From contig CAXXRP010000015.1 in assembly GCA_963662375.2 (NCBI GenBank), positions 434,001-498,000 of the forward strand: a stretch of DNA of 64,000 nucleotides, read 5' to 3'. How positions within the stretch are numbered: the first letter of the stretch is position 1; each line of letters starts with the position of its first letter. Position numbers and translations under genes: made by a program. Positions 17,528 to 26,062 of this stretch are shown one piece after another. Source of the DNA: UBA11612 sp963662375. Its GTDB lineage: Bacteria; Pseudomonadota; Alphaproteobacteria; Rhodospirillales; Rhodospirillaceae. Under the pieces are notes generated by a model. The model saw nothing but the letters and a program-made list of their open reading frames with translations, did no database searches and had not been told where the DNA came from.

Positions 17528-18967
17528 TTATTCCGCGGGCTCGCGTTCAGATTCGGATGAGGGCACGGCGGCCGGTTCGGGCTTGCCACCGCGCGAGACC
17601 GCGTTTTTCCCGATGCGGAACAGCGCTTCCCAGGCGGGACCAGGAAATTTGTGCAGGTCCACCATGACTTTTTCGAAGGCGGTCAGGAACCACTTTACAT
17701 CGTCATCCGTCAGCACCAGGGGCGGGATGAGCTTGATGATATCGGTGTGGTGACCTGATACCTGGGTGAGGATGCGGTGGTCGGTGAGCAGCGGGATTGT
17801 GACGGCCTGGCAAAAAAGATCTTTGCTGAGGGCGTGCACGCTGGACCACGCGGTGCGCAGCGACAAGGACTTCGGCGCGCTAAACTCGATGCCGATCATT
17901 AGACCGCGCCAGCGCACATCGCCGATGAACTGAAACCGATCCTTTATCGCCAGCAAGCCGTCGCCGAGCTGATCGCCCCTGACTTGAGCGTTGTGCGCTG
18001 CGTTGTCCTCGTCCAGCGCTATGAGGGAGGCGAGGCCCGCGACCATAGCCACGTCGCCCTGGCCAAAGGTGGAGGAGTGAACGACGCAATCTTCGAGGGA
18101 GGAGAAGACCTTGTTGTAAACCGGTTTCTTGTACAGTACCGCACCGACGGGCACATAACCGCCGGACAATGCCTTGGAGATCACGACTATGTCGGCGTTC
18201 ACATCGCCATCGTGTTCCATAGCGAGAAAACGTCCGGTGCGGCACAGGCCGGTTTGAATTTCATCGACGACAAGTAACGATCCATATTTGTGACACAAGC
18301 GTGCCGCCTCCCGCAGGTATCCCGGATCGGGAATGGCGACGCCCTTGCCCTGAATCGGTTCGACGATGAAGGCGGCGACGTCTTTTGCCGCGAGCGCATC
18401 TTCAAGCGCCGTAAGGTCGTTGTAATTGACTTTGCGGCTGCCGGGTAGAAGCGGGCCGAAGTCCTTCCGAAAAACCTCTCCGCCATTGAGGGCCAGCGCC
18501 CCGGTGGTCAGGCCATGGAAAGCCGATGATGCGTGCAAGATACCTTCGCGTTTTGTTGCGCGGCGGGCGAACTTGATCGTGGTTTCGACGCCTTCGGCGC
18601 CGGAGTTGGTAAAATAAACGTAGTCGAAGCCAGGAACTCGGCGCTTAAGTTCCTGAGCTAGAACACCGGATAGCGTGGGGGTGCCCAGTTGAACGAGACT
18701 GGCGGTTTCCGCAGCGAGACAATCATTCAAGGCTTGGCGCACGGTGGGGTGGTTGCGCCCCATGTTGAACATGCCATAGCCGCCAAGCATGTCGAGGTAA
18801 CGGTTTTCCTCGGCGTCGATTAGGTGCGCCCCTTCTGCTCGCACGTAAGTGCGGTCGAAGCCGATCAGGCTCAAGGATTTGGCGAAACGCGGATTGACGT
18901 GGTCGCTTTGCAGCCGGTGATGAGGTCCCGCCGCGTCCTGCAAGAGCTGTCGAACGTCGAGCGGCAT
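17528..18967 (-). CDS. hpnO: Class III aminotransferase, probable hopanoid aminotransferase HpnO
   Basis: 479 residues. PLP class III motifs are clear: GYGMFNMGRNHPTVRQAL, YVYFTNSGAEGVETTIKFAR, the Asp of LLVVDEIQTGLCRTGRF, and the PLP lysine in VVISKALSGGYVPVGAVLY. Length and location beside the hopanoid operon fit HpnO, which aminates ribosylhopane-derived aldehyde to aminobacteriohopanetriol. A generic acetylornithine- or diaminobutyrate-type aminotransferase is the alternative; placement 1.5 kb upstream of hpnC favours HpnO. It is transcribed from the region shared with chrA. Confidence 0.75.
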   Translation of the reverse strand: MPLDVRQLLQDAAGPHHRLQSDHVNPRFAKSLSLIGFDRTYVRAEGAHLIDAEENRYLDMLGGYGMFNMGRNHPTVRQALNDCLAAETASLVQLGTPTLSGVLAQELKRRVPGFDYVYFTNSGAEGVETTIKFARRATKREGILHASSAFHGLTTGALALNGGEVFRKDFGPLLPGSRKVNYNDLTALEDALAAKDVAAFIVEPIQGKGVAIPDPGYLREAARLCHKYGSLLVVDEIQTGLCRTGRFLAMEHDGDVNADIVVISKALSGGYVPVGAVLYKKPVYNKVFSSLEDCVVHSSTFGQGDVAMVAGLASLIALDEDNAAHNAQVRGDQLGDGLLAIKDRFQFIGDVRWRGLMIGIEFSAPKSLSLRTAWSSVHALSKDLFCQAVTIPLLTDHRILTQVSGHHTDIIKLIPPLVLTDDDVKWFLTAFEKVMVDLHKFPGPAWEALFRIGKNAVSRGGKPEPAAVPSSESEREPAE

Positions 18968-19123
18968 GACTCTATTTTCCCTCTGGCTTCTGCGCGATTC
19001 CGAGGCGCGTCGTTGACTGTTACACTAACACAGGCCGGCCATATGTGTGGCGCTGAAAAACCCATAGAGTGACAGCACTCTTGTAGCGATTCCTAGGATT
19101 GCGGGCTTGTAAGGCGATCAAAA

Positions 19124-20479
19124 ATGACCATGTCGGGCGAGGTGAAACCCAGCGCGCATGAGGGCGCGGATCGCGTGGCCTTTCGCGCAGCATTGACGGT
19201 CTGGGCGCGGGTGGCGGGCTTAAGCTTCGGCGGCCCCGCCGGGCAGATTGCCGTCATTCACCGCATTCTCGTTGAAGAGAAGAAATGGATTTCCGAGCGG
19301 CGGTTTCTGGGCGCGCTTAACTACTGCATGCTTCTGCCTGGGCCCGAAGCGCAACAGCTTGCCACCTATATCGGTTGGATCCTCAACGGGACCCGCGGCG
19401 CCCTCGTAGCAGGCATACTGTTTGTGCTGCCGGGATTCGCGGCAATCTTGCTTATGAGTTTTCTGTACGCAGGCTTCCGCGACGCCGGTTTGGTGGCGGG
19501 CCTGTTCTTTGGCGTCAAGGCGGTGATCCTTGCAGTGGTGCTGGACGCGGTGCGCCGCATTGGCGCACGGGCGCTGAAGAATTCCACATCGTGGAGCATT
19601 GCCGCGGCCGCCTTTGTCAGTATCTTTTTTCTCGAGGTGCGCTTTCCGGTCATCATCATCGGCGCCGGTGTTTTGGGTTTTATCGGTGCGCGTCTTTGGC
19701 CCGTGCACTTCGTCCTAGCTGAAATAACCGAGTTTGTGGAGATCGTCGGCAAGCGTGTGTGGCCATCATGGGCGCGGGCGATAAAAATCGTTGGCATTTT
19801 CGTACCGCTGTGGTTTGCGCCCATTGTGTTGATGTTATTGATGTTCGGCGACGAAAGTGTGTTCGTTCAACTGGGTCTGTTTTTCAGTAAAATGGCGGTG
19901 GTGACCTTTGGCGGCGCCTATGCGGTGCTGGCCTATGTGGCGCAGGAGGCGGTACAGAATTTCGGCTGGCTGCGACCTGGCGAGATGATCGACGGCTTAG
20001 GCCTAGCGGAAACCACGCCAGGGCCATTGATCCAAGTCGTACAATTCGTTGGCTTTCTGGCCGCTCTCCGGGACCCGGGCAGTCTTGATCCGTGGGTGGC
20101 GGCGGTGCTTGCGTCGGTGTTGGTGACTTGGGTGACGTATGTGCCGTGTTTCCTGTGGATCTTTCTGGGCGCGCCTTACATGGAACGCTTGCAGGGGCAC
20201 CGGGAACTTTCGGCAGCGCTGTCGGCGATCACCGCGGCGATGGTCGGAGTCATCTTAAATCTCGCAGTGTGGTTCGCGCTCAATGTGGTGTTTACCGCGG
20301 TGGCGGAAGTCCACGCATTCGGTTTGAGGCTATATATACCCGCCTTACCGACCCTTGATCCAGCTGCGGCGGTGTTGGCGACCGCTGCGCTGGTCGCCCT
20401 GTTGTGCTTCAAGACTGGCATGATTCCCACCTTGCTCGGGGGTGCGGTCCTAGGCGCGGCCTACAAACTGCTCACATGA
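19124..20479 (+). CDS. chrA: Chromate transporter ChrA, long-chain (two-domain) form
   Basis: 451 residues, the two-domain CHR form. The first domain has LSFGGPAGQIAVIHRILVEE and CMLLPGPEAQQLATYIGW, the second the paralogous TFGGAYAVLAYVAQEAVQNF and ETTPGPLIQVVQFVGFLAA. About ten to twelve TM helices are apparent. The protein exports chromate, and perhaps other oxyanions, from the cytosol. No chrB regulator is adjacent. It is transcribed divergently from hpnO. Confidence 0.88.
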   Translation: MTMSGEVKPSAHEGADRVAFRAALTVWARVAGLSFGGPAGQIAVIHRILVEEKKWISERRFLGALNYCMLLPGPEAQQLATYIGWILNGTRGALVAGILFVLPGFAAILLMSFLYAGFRDAGLVAGLFFGVKAVILAVVLDAVRRIGARALKNSTSWSIAAAAFVSIFFLEVRFPVIIIGAGVLGFIGARLWPVHFVLAEITEFVEIVGKRVWPSWARAIKIVGIFVPLWFAPIVLMLLMFGDESVFVQLGLFFSKMAVVTFGGAYAVLAYVAQEAVQNFGWLRPGEMIDGLGLAETTPGPLIQVVQFVGFLAALRDPGSLDPWVAAVLASVLVTWVTYVPCFLWIFLGAPYMERLQGHRELSAALSAITAAMVGVILNLAVWFALNVVFTAVAEVHAFGLRLYIPALPTLDPAAAVLATAALVALLCFKTGMIPTLLGGAVLGAAYKLLT

Positions 20480-20551
20480 CTTCTATCAGTAGTGAGGTGG
20501 GGCGCATGGCGTTATGATGAGGCACGGGTTGCCCCTGCCGGGGCGGTTCCC

Positions 20552-21144
20552 ATGAACAACGTTTTGTCGCAACTGCAAGAACGAATCACGGCGCTTGAAG
20601 ACGAGTTCGAGCGGGAGTTGTCCGCGCGCCGCAGCCAATTTCGCTACGAGGTGAAGAACCGGCGAGCCCGGTTCGAGGCAGAGGCGCGTAACCAGCACCG
20701 GCGCCTGCGGACCAACGTGCTCCGTTTTTGCGCCATTCGCCGGTTTTTCACTATCTCACCGCACCGGTGATCTACGCGCTTATTCTGCCTATCGCGATGC
20801 TGGATCTTTTTGTATCGGTTTATCTACGGATTTGTTTTCCGGTGTGCGGCATTCGCCGCGTGAAGCGGTCCGACTACGTTGCCCTGGATCGCCGTAACCT
20901 TGCCTATCTCAATATCATCGAAAAATTGAATTACTATTACTGCGGCTACGCAAACGGGGTTATTGCATACGTACGCGAAGTGTCGAGGCGCACTGAGCAG
21001 TATTGGTGCCCCATCAAGCACAGCCGGAGGGTGCGCTCGTGCCATCACCGCTATGATGGTTTCATCGACTACGGCGACGCCGATGGATTTCGTGCGCGTG
21101 CTCAAAAGTTGCTCGAGGACGTGCGCCGCGAGGGCGGCTCATGA
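20552..21144 (+). pseudogene. Coiled-coil/TM protein of unknown family, frameshifted at a T run
   Basis: ATG 20552 opens a charged coiled coil (MNNVLSQLQERITALEDEFE, then RRSQFRYEVKNRRARFEAEA). At the run of five T residues 20725-20729 the frame breaks; adding one T would give RFLRHSPVFHYLTAPVIYAL, and the next frame then continues through a TM helix and a conserved-looking RSDYVALDRRNLAYLNIIEK to the stop at 21142-21144. The restored protein is about 197 residues: N-terminal coiled coil, one TM helix, and a Tyr/Arg-rich cytosolic part with two Cys (WCPIKHSRRVRSC). The stop overlaps the next gene (ATGA), so it is probably a partner of the ion-channel-like protein. I do not recognise the family. 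The lesion lies in a homopolymer, so an assembly error is plausible. Confidence 0.6.
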
Positions 21145-21604
21145 TTGTCCCCGGACTTATCGTTCTTCTCATTGGTGCGACAGTTTTCATCCATTACGAA
21201 GGGCTGAGAGCCATCTCGCCATTATCGAGTTTGTTAAAGTTCTACCGCGCGAGCATGGTCATCGTGGTTCTGGGCATCATCGTCGTCCACACGGTTGAGA
21301 TCGCCATCTATGCCGTCGGCTATATGGCCGCGGAAATGATGACCGGGATCGGTAATTTCGTCGGCCTCCATGACAGCCTGATCTCGGATACGGTCCTGTC
21401 CACCGTGCCGCGCGTCGACCTATCGCTGACCTTCTATGATTACTTCTACTTCTCCACGATATCTATCTGGTGGGCGATTTAAGCATGATAGCCAAATTCG
21501 AAGTGCTGGGCGGGCTGATTCTTATCGGCTGGTCCGCCTCGTTGACCTACATCGCCATAAGAAAGTTCTGGGAACTGCATGTGAAGCGCCCGGGCTGGTT
21601 TTAG
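21141..21604 (+). pseudogene. Small ion-channel-like membrane protein (Ion_trans_2 type), frameshifted
   Basis: The start overlaps the upstream stop (ATGA). The first frame shows three TM stretches and ends FYDYFYFSTISIWWAI with a premature stop at 21480-21482. The other frame supplies the expected tail VGDLSMIAKFEVLGGLILIG then WSASLTYIAIRKFWELH to a TAG at 21602-21604. Together they resemble two-TM K+-channel-type proteins, where the pore reads like YFSxxTxTxxGxGD. Bases are missing around 21460-21470, exactly at the selectivity-filter segment (STIS...VGD). So the product would lack both filter and final helix. It pairs with the upstream coiled-coil gene. A sequencing indel cannot be excluded. 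Confidence 0.6.
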
Positions 21605-21657
21605 AATTTAAACAGAATGATGTAAGATGACCGGCGATACAGCCGGGGGCCGGACGC

Positions 21658-22443
21658 GTGCAGCTTAGCGATTCTCAGTTGAAACAGTTTGACGAGGAAG
21701 GATACTTGTTCCTTCCCCAGTGTTTTAGCGAATTAGAAGTTGAAGCTCTTCGACGGGATGCCGCGCGCGTCTATGCATCGGACCGCAAAGAAGTTTGGCG
21801 GGAAAAAACCGACGCCCCGCGCACGGCATTCGCCGCACATACCTATAATGAGGGATTTGGCATTCTCGGGTCTCACCCCCGTCTCATTAGGCCGGTAGAA
21901 CAGGCGCTGGGTGAACAGGTGTACATGCATCAGTTCAAGGTCAACGCCAAGGCGGCCTTTGACGGAGAGGTGTGGCAATGGCACCAGGACTACGGCACCT
22001 GGGCCCGGGACGATGGCATGCCGGCGCCACGTGCCATGAATATTGCGGTTTTTCTGGATGAAGTGATGACGATCAATGGCCCTTTAATGTTGATACCGAA
22101 AAGCCACGCACACGGAACGCTCAACGCAATCCACGATACCGAGACCACGTCGTATCCTCTTTGGACGCTGGATAAGGCAACGGTCCAAAATCTGGTTGAG
22201 GAAGGCGGTATCATTGCTCCGACCGGCAAGCCGGGGTGCGTGCTGATGTTTCACGGCAATTTAGTGCATGGCTCATCGGGGAATATCACGCCCTACCCGC
22301 GAACTATCGTGTATCTAACTCTCTGTGCCATTTCGAACCATATCCGCACACCGACGCGGCCGGATTGGATCGCGCACCGCGATTTTGCACCGATCACGCC
22401 CGTCAACGACGACGCCTTGGCCATTTACGCGCAGGCTGGGTAG
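21658..22443 (+). CDS. Phytanoyl-CoA dioxygenase (PhyH) family protein
   Basis: 261 residues, GTG start after a G-rich stretch. A Fe(II)/2-oxoglutarate dioxygenase of the PhyH/EctD type: the metal-binding HxD is HQDYG (WQWHQDYGTWARDDG), the distal His is in MFHGNLVHGSSGNITPYPRT with the 2-oxoglutarate-binding Arg after it, and MNIAVFLDEVMTINGPLMLI is the usual core strand. The substrate is unknown; amino-acid, ectoine and small-lipid hydroxylases all share this fold. It is followed after 32 bp by a COG4091 oxidoreductase, so the two probably form one operon. Confidence 0.85.
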   Translation: MQLSDSQLKQFDEEGYLFLPQCFSELEVEALRRDAARVYASDRKEVWREKTDAPRTAFAAHTYNEGFGILGSHPRLIRPVEQALGEQVYMHQFKVNAKAAFDGEVWQWHQDYGTWARDDGMPAPRAMNIAVFLDEVMTINGPLMLIPKSHAHGTLNAIHDTETTSYPLWTLDKATVQNLVEEGGIIAPTGKPGCVLMFHGNLVHGSSGNITPYPRTIVYLTLCAISNHIRTPTRPDWIAHRDFAPITPVNDDALAIYAQAG

Positions 22444-22475
22444 AAATACGCCGCGCTAACATCGGGTGACCGCCC

Positions 22476-23810
22476 TTGAATTTGCACCGCATGTTGATTG
22501 AACGCGTTGACGCCGGCCGGCCGGTGCGGGTCGCGGTGATCGGCGCGGGCAAATTCGCGACGATGTTCCTCGCGCAGGTGCCGTCCATCGCTGGCCTTGA
22601 AGTGGCTGGAGTCATTGACATCGACGCCGGCCGCGCACGCGCGGCATGCCGCGCCGCGGGCTGGACGGATGAGGAGATCGACGCGGTCAGCCTGGACGAT
22701 GACGCCAGCGCACTTATCAGACGTGACGACGTGGAGGTGGTGGTTGAAGCCACCGGCCACCCGGCCGCCGGCATTGGCCACGCGCGCGCCGCCATCGCGG
22801 CCGGCAAACATATTATCATGGTGAATGTGGAAGCGGACGCGTTGGCCGGTCCGCTTCTGGCAAAGGAGGCGCGGCAGGCAGGCGTTGTCTACTCCCTCGC
22901 TTACGGCGATCAGCCGGCACTCATCGCAGAGCTTGTCGACTGGGCGAGATCTTGCGGTTTCCCGGTCGTGGCCGCGGGTAAGGGTACCAAGTATCTGCCT
23001 AGCTATCATACGGTTACACCCGACGATGTGTGGTCCCACTACGGCATCGGCCCTGAGGAAGCGCAGGCCGCGGGCATGAACCCGCGCATGTTCAATTCCT
23101 TTCTCGACGGAACTAAGTCGGCCATCGAGATGGCGGCCGTGGCCAACGCATGCGCGTTGGCGGTGCCGTCAGGCGGCTTGATGTTCCCGCCGTGCGGCGC
23201 GGATGATCTGGCGCAGGTCTTGCGGCCCAAGAGCGTAGGCGGTGTGTTGGAGCGCAGCGGTGTCGTCGAGGTTGTTTCGTCCCTGGCGCGGAACGGCGAT
23301 CCCGTGCCGAGAAATCTTCGCTGGGGCGTCTACGTTGTACTTGAAGCGCCCACAGACTATGCGGCCGTTTGTTTCAGCCAGTACGGCCTTCAAACCGATG
23401 AGTCCGGGCAGTATACGGCGATGTACAAGCCATATCACCTGATCGGTTTGGAATTGAGTGTCTCGATCCTCTCCGCGGCGCTGCGCGGCGAGCCCACTGG
23501 GCAGCCCCGCGCCTTTTGCGGGGACGCAGTGACTGTGGCAAAACGCGATCTGGCCCCAGGCGACGTGCTCGACGGAGAGGGCGGCTATACGGTGTGGGGG
23601 AAATTACTGCCCGCCGAAGAAAGCTTGAGGGTGGGGGCGCTACCCATCGGTCTTGCGGGCGACGCGCGGGTGCGGCGTGATATCGCGGCGGGGTCGGTGG
23701 TTGGTTGGACGGATGTGGAACCTTTCGCGTCGACGGCTGTCCAAGCCCGGCGCGATATGGAAGCTGCGCTCGGCGCCTCGTCTGCGGCCAGGCACTTATC
23801 GCCCAGTTAG
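22476..23810 (+). CDS. COG4091-type homoserine-dehydrogenase-like oxidoreductase with SAF domain
   Basis: 444 residues from a TTG at 22476 (GGGTGA six bases upstream); ATG 22491 is an equally possible start. The N-terminal half binds NAD(P): VRVAVIGAGKFATMFLAQV near residues 17-35 and VEVVVEATGHPAAGIGHARA. The middle contains GTKYLPSYHTVTPDDVW. The C-terminal 100 residues look like a SAF domain (KRDLAPGDVLDGEGGYTVWG). COG4091 members are called predicted homoserine dehydrogenases, but their reaction is not settled. Adjacent to the PhyH dioxygenase, it may act on the hydroxylated product; this is inference from position only. Confidence 0.75.
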   Translation: MNLHRMLIERVDAGRPVRVAVIGAGKFATMFLAQVPSIAGLEVAGVIDIDAGRARAACRAAGWTDEEIDAVSLDDDASALIRRDDVEVVVEATGHPAAGIGHARAAIAAGKHIIMVNVEADALAGPLLAKEARQAGVVYSLAYGDQPALIAELVDWARSCGFPVVAAGKGTKYLPSYHTVTPDDVWSHYGIGPEEAQAAGMNPRMFNSFLDGTKSAIEMAAVANACALAVPSGGLMFPPCGADDLAQVLRPKSVGGVLERSGVVEVVSSLARNGDPVPRNLRWGVYVVLEAPTDYAAVCFSQYGLQTDESGQYTAMYKPYHLIGLELSVSILSAALRGEPTGQPRAFCGDAVTVAKRDLAPGDVLDGEGGYTVWGKLLPAEESLRVGALPIGLAGDARVRRDIAAGSVVGWTDVEPFASTAVQARRDMEAALGASSAARHLSPS

Positions 23811-24036
23811 GCCTGCCATTTCAGGGTGCTGAACGTGCCCCAACATTGCCGCACCTGCGCCTTCGGGGCGCTGAAATTCGGTTGTTTTATGAAGCCCTGC
23901 AATTTTTCGCTAGGGGCCTGGTCATGGAACGCTTGGACCATTTCTTGACGTTTACGACCGCTTCATATCGCACTGGTTTGGCGATGCCGTAGCCGCGGTC
24001 ATCGTTTTCAACGTTGTCGCAGTCTTCCTGATTTGA
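23790..24036 (+). pseudogene. Unidentified coding remnant
   Basis: Downstream of the COG4091 gene one frame reads GLPFQGAERAPTLPHLRLRG then YEALQFFARGLVMERLDHFL. Near 23945 a plausible continuation DVYDRFISHWFGDAVAAVIV then FNVVAVFLI lies in another frame, stopping at 24034-24036 with a hydrophobic end. The pattern of two complementary sensible frames suggests a frameshifted C-terminal fragment of an amphipathic/membrane protein. I do not recognise the family, and chance cannot be ruled out. Confidence 0.3.
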
Positions 24037-24048
24037 ATTCGTGTGGAC

Positions 24049-25131
24049 CTAGACGATCCGGCTGAACCACATCATCGACAGCAGCGCCGACATGACTGCT
24101 AACGCGACAGCGACGGCGGAGAACAGCGCGGTGACTTCCGTTTCTTTCTTTTCCAAAACCAATTGCGTGTTCAGGCTTTGGTATATTTTTGTCAGGTCGG
24201 TCGCGTTACCCGCATAGAAATATTCGCCGCGCGTGATGTTGGCGATGGACTTAAGGGTCTCTTCGTCCAAGCGCACGCGCATGGACCAACCCTCGAAGCC
24301 AAGGGTGGCGCCCGCGGCGGTGCCGACACCAACGGTGTAAACCCGCACACCCCGCTCAGCAGCTTTGCGCGCCGCTTCGATGGGGTCGGGACCGGTGGTC
24401 GTCTGTCCGTCGGTGAGGAGAATGATGACTGCCGACTGGTAGGAGCCCGGCTTGACGGGCTCTCGCTCCTTCTCTTCCTCGTCTTCCCCGCCCATGCGCG
24501 GGCCGAGACCTTTCTCCATGCCGCCGAGCGGCATGCCGCGGCGGCGATAGTCGTGCCAGCGGTCACGGCTCAACGACCTGAGATCGAAATTGGCGTCGGG
24601 AAACAACTCCTGCAGGGCAACGAGAATGCCACTGCCGATCGCCGTGCCGCGGTGGGTGGTGAATCGTTCGATGGCTCCGAGGACGTCTTCGCGGACGAAG
24701 GTGGGCGGCTGAACGGTCAGCGCCGAGCCGGCGAACGCCACCACGCCGACACGGGTGGTGCGGGGTTGCTCGCCGACAAACGTGCGGGCCGCGTTCTGGG
24801 CGGCGGCCAAACGGCTAGGCTCAACGTCCACCGCGCGCATGCTGCCCGAAACGTCGATGGCGAGGATGACCGTATCGCGCTGGGAGGGCAGGGTGATCAT
24901 CGCTGCTGGGCGGGCGATGGCCGTGATCATGATGACCAGCGCGAGGAGAAAAAGAACCGGGGGGATATGACGGCGGAATTTTTGGCCCGCACCCATAGCG
25001 TCCTTCACCATGGTTAGGCTCGCATATCGCACCGCCGCCAGCTTCTTGCGCCGGAGCAATAGCAGGTAGGCCGCGATGAGCAGCGGTACCGTCACAAGTA
25101 ACCACAGAAGGTTAGGCCACAGAAACGTCAT
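24049..25131 (-). CDS. VWA-domain membrane protein (BatA-like)
   Basis: 360 residues. Two TM helices near residues 4-26 and 57-77 flank a short cytosolic loop, a von Willebrand A domain follows in the periplasm or cytosol, and a third helix closes the protein (about 333-355). The MIDAS motif is intact: DVSGS, then Thr/Asp positions in THRGTAIGSG and LLTDGQTT. An acidic insert near residues 210-230 (GGEDEEEKEREPVKPG) interrupts the domain, which is unusual. It overlaps the DUF58 gene by 20 bp and is last in the operon. MoxR-coupled VWA proteins act in metal insertion, complex assembly or envelope stress; the target here is unknown. Confidence 0.85.
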   Translation of the reverse strand: MTFLWPNLLWLLVTVPLLIAAYLLLLRRKKLAAVRYASLTMVKDAMGAGQKFRRHIPPVLFLLALVIMITAIARPAAMITLPSQRDTVILAIDVSGSMRAVDVEPSRLAAAQNAARTFVGEQPRTTRVGVVAFAGSALTVQPPTFVREDVLGAIERFTTHRGTAIGSGILVALQELFPDANFDLRSLSRDRWHDYRRRGMPLGGMEKGLGPRMGGEDEEEKEREPVKPGSYQSAVIILLTDGQTTTGPDPIEAARKAAERGVRVYTVGVGTAAGATLGFEGWSMRVRLDEETLKSIANITRGEYFYAGNATDLTKIYQSLNTQLVLEKKETEVTALFSAVAVALAVMSALLSMMWFSRIV

Positions 25132-26062
25132 GGTGAGCTTTCAGATGTCTCGGCAATCCGCCGGCAACCCGTTGGCTGCGGCGCTTGCGTAAATCGACAA
25201 ACCTTAGAATAGCATCGGTCAGATCGTCAGTGGTGGATAACTCGAGGGCATCCACGCCAGCGTTGGCCAAGGCCGCCCTCAATTCCGCCTCCCGGGCCCG
25301 AGCGAGGGCGGCAAAACGCCTGCGAAACCCGCGATCATGGGTGTCTACGAACACCTGCTCGCCGGTCTCGGCATCCTGCATGACGATGAGGCCGAGGTCG
25401 GGCAATTCCATCTCCAGGGCATCATACAGCCGCACCGCAACCGGCTCGTGACGCTTGGCTAAGTGGGCCAGGGGCTCGGCCCAGCCCGGCGTGCTGATGA
25501 AATCGGAGACGAGAAACACCAGGGACCGCCGTTTGATGATCTGACGGGCGGTATTGATGAAATCAGAGAGATTCGTCTCTGGCGTCTCCGACATTTCGGA
25601 GCGGGTCATGAGGCGGTTGAGAATATGCAGGACGTGCTTTCGCCCGCTGCGGGGGTTAATCACCGTGTCGACCCCGCCGCCGTAGAGCAAGACGCCGACG
25701 CGGTTGCCGTGGCGGGTGAGCAGGCGTGCCAACACGGCAAGAAACTCAATGAGGACGGTGCGCTTCTTGACGCCCACTGTGCCGAAATCCACGGAGGGAC
25801 TCAGATCTAGCAGGAACCAGGCCGTGACCTCGCGGTCCTCGTTGTATTCGCGCACGTAGGGCATCTGCATGCGCGCGGTCACGTTCCAGTCGATGTGACG
25901 CACGTCGTCGTGCACTTGATATTCGCGCAGGTCCGCCAGATCCAGGCCGAAGCCCCGGAACAGGGAGCGGTAATTGCCGTGCAGCAGGCCGTCCAGGCGG
26001 CGGATGACCGTCCACTCCAGCCGCCTCAGGACCGCTTCAGGATTGAGCGGCGACGGCGACAT
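25112..26062 (-). CDS. DUF58 domain protein
   Basis: 316 residues. The DUF58 signature is present: LREYQVHDDVRHIDWNVTAR followed by EYNEDREVTAWFLLDLSPSV, which also resembles a degenerate VWA fold with DLSPSVDFG in the MIDAS place. No TM helix is visible, so it is probably cytosolic. Its ends overlap those of moxR (26 bp) and the VWA gene (20 bp), indicating a tightly coupled operon. DUF58 proteins accompany MoxR AAA+ ATPases almost universally and probably act as adaptors. Confidence 0.88.
   Translation of the reverse strand: MSPSPLNPEAVLRRLEWTVIRRLDGLLHGNYRSLFRGFGLDLADLREYQVHDDVRHIDWNVTARMQMPYVREYNEDREVTAWFLLDLSPSVDFGTVGVKKRTVLIEFLAVLARLLTRHGNRVGVLLYGGGVDTVINPRSGRKHVLHILNRLMTRSEMSETPETNLSDFINTARQIIKRRSLVFLVSDFISTPGWAEPLAHLAKRHEPVAVRLYDALEMELPDLGLIVMQDAETGEQVFVDTHDRGFRRRFAALARAREAELRAALANAGVDALELSTTDDLTDAILRFVDLRKRRSQRVAGGLPRHLKAHHDVSVA

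Noticed and set aside
24163..25017. 284-codon plus-strand frame antisense to the VWA gene
   Set aside because: It lies wholly inside a gene with a clear MIDAS domain; its His/Arg/Gly-rich composition is typical of an antisense shadow in GC-rich DNA.
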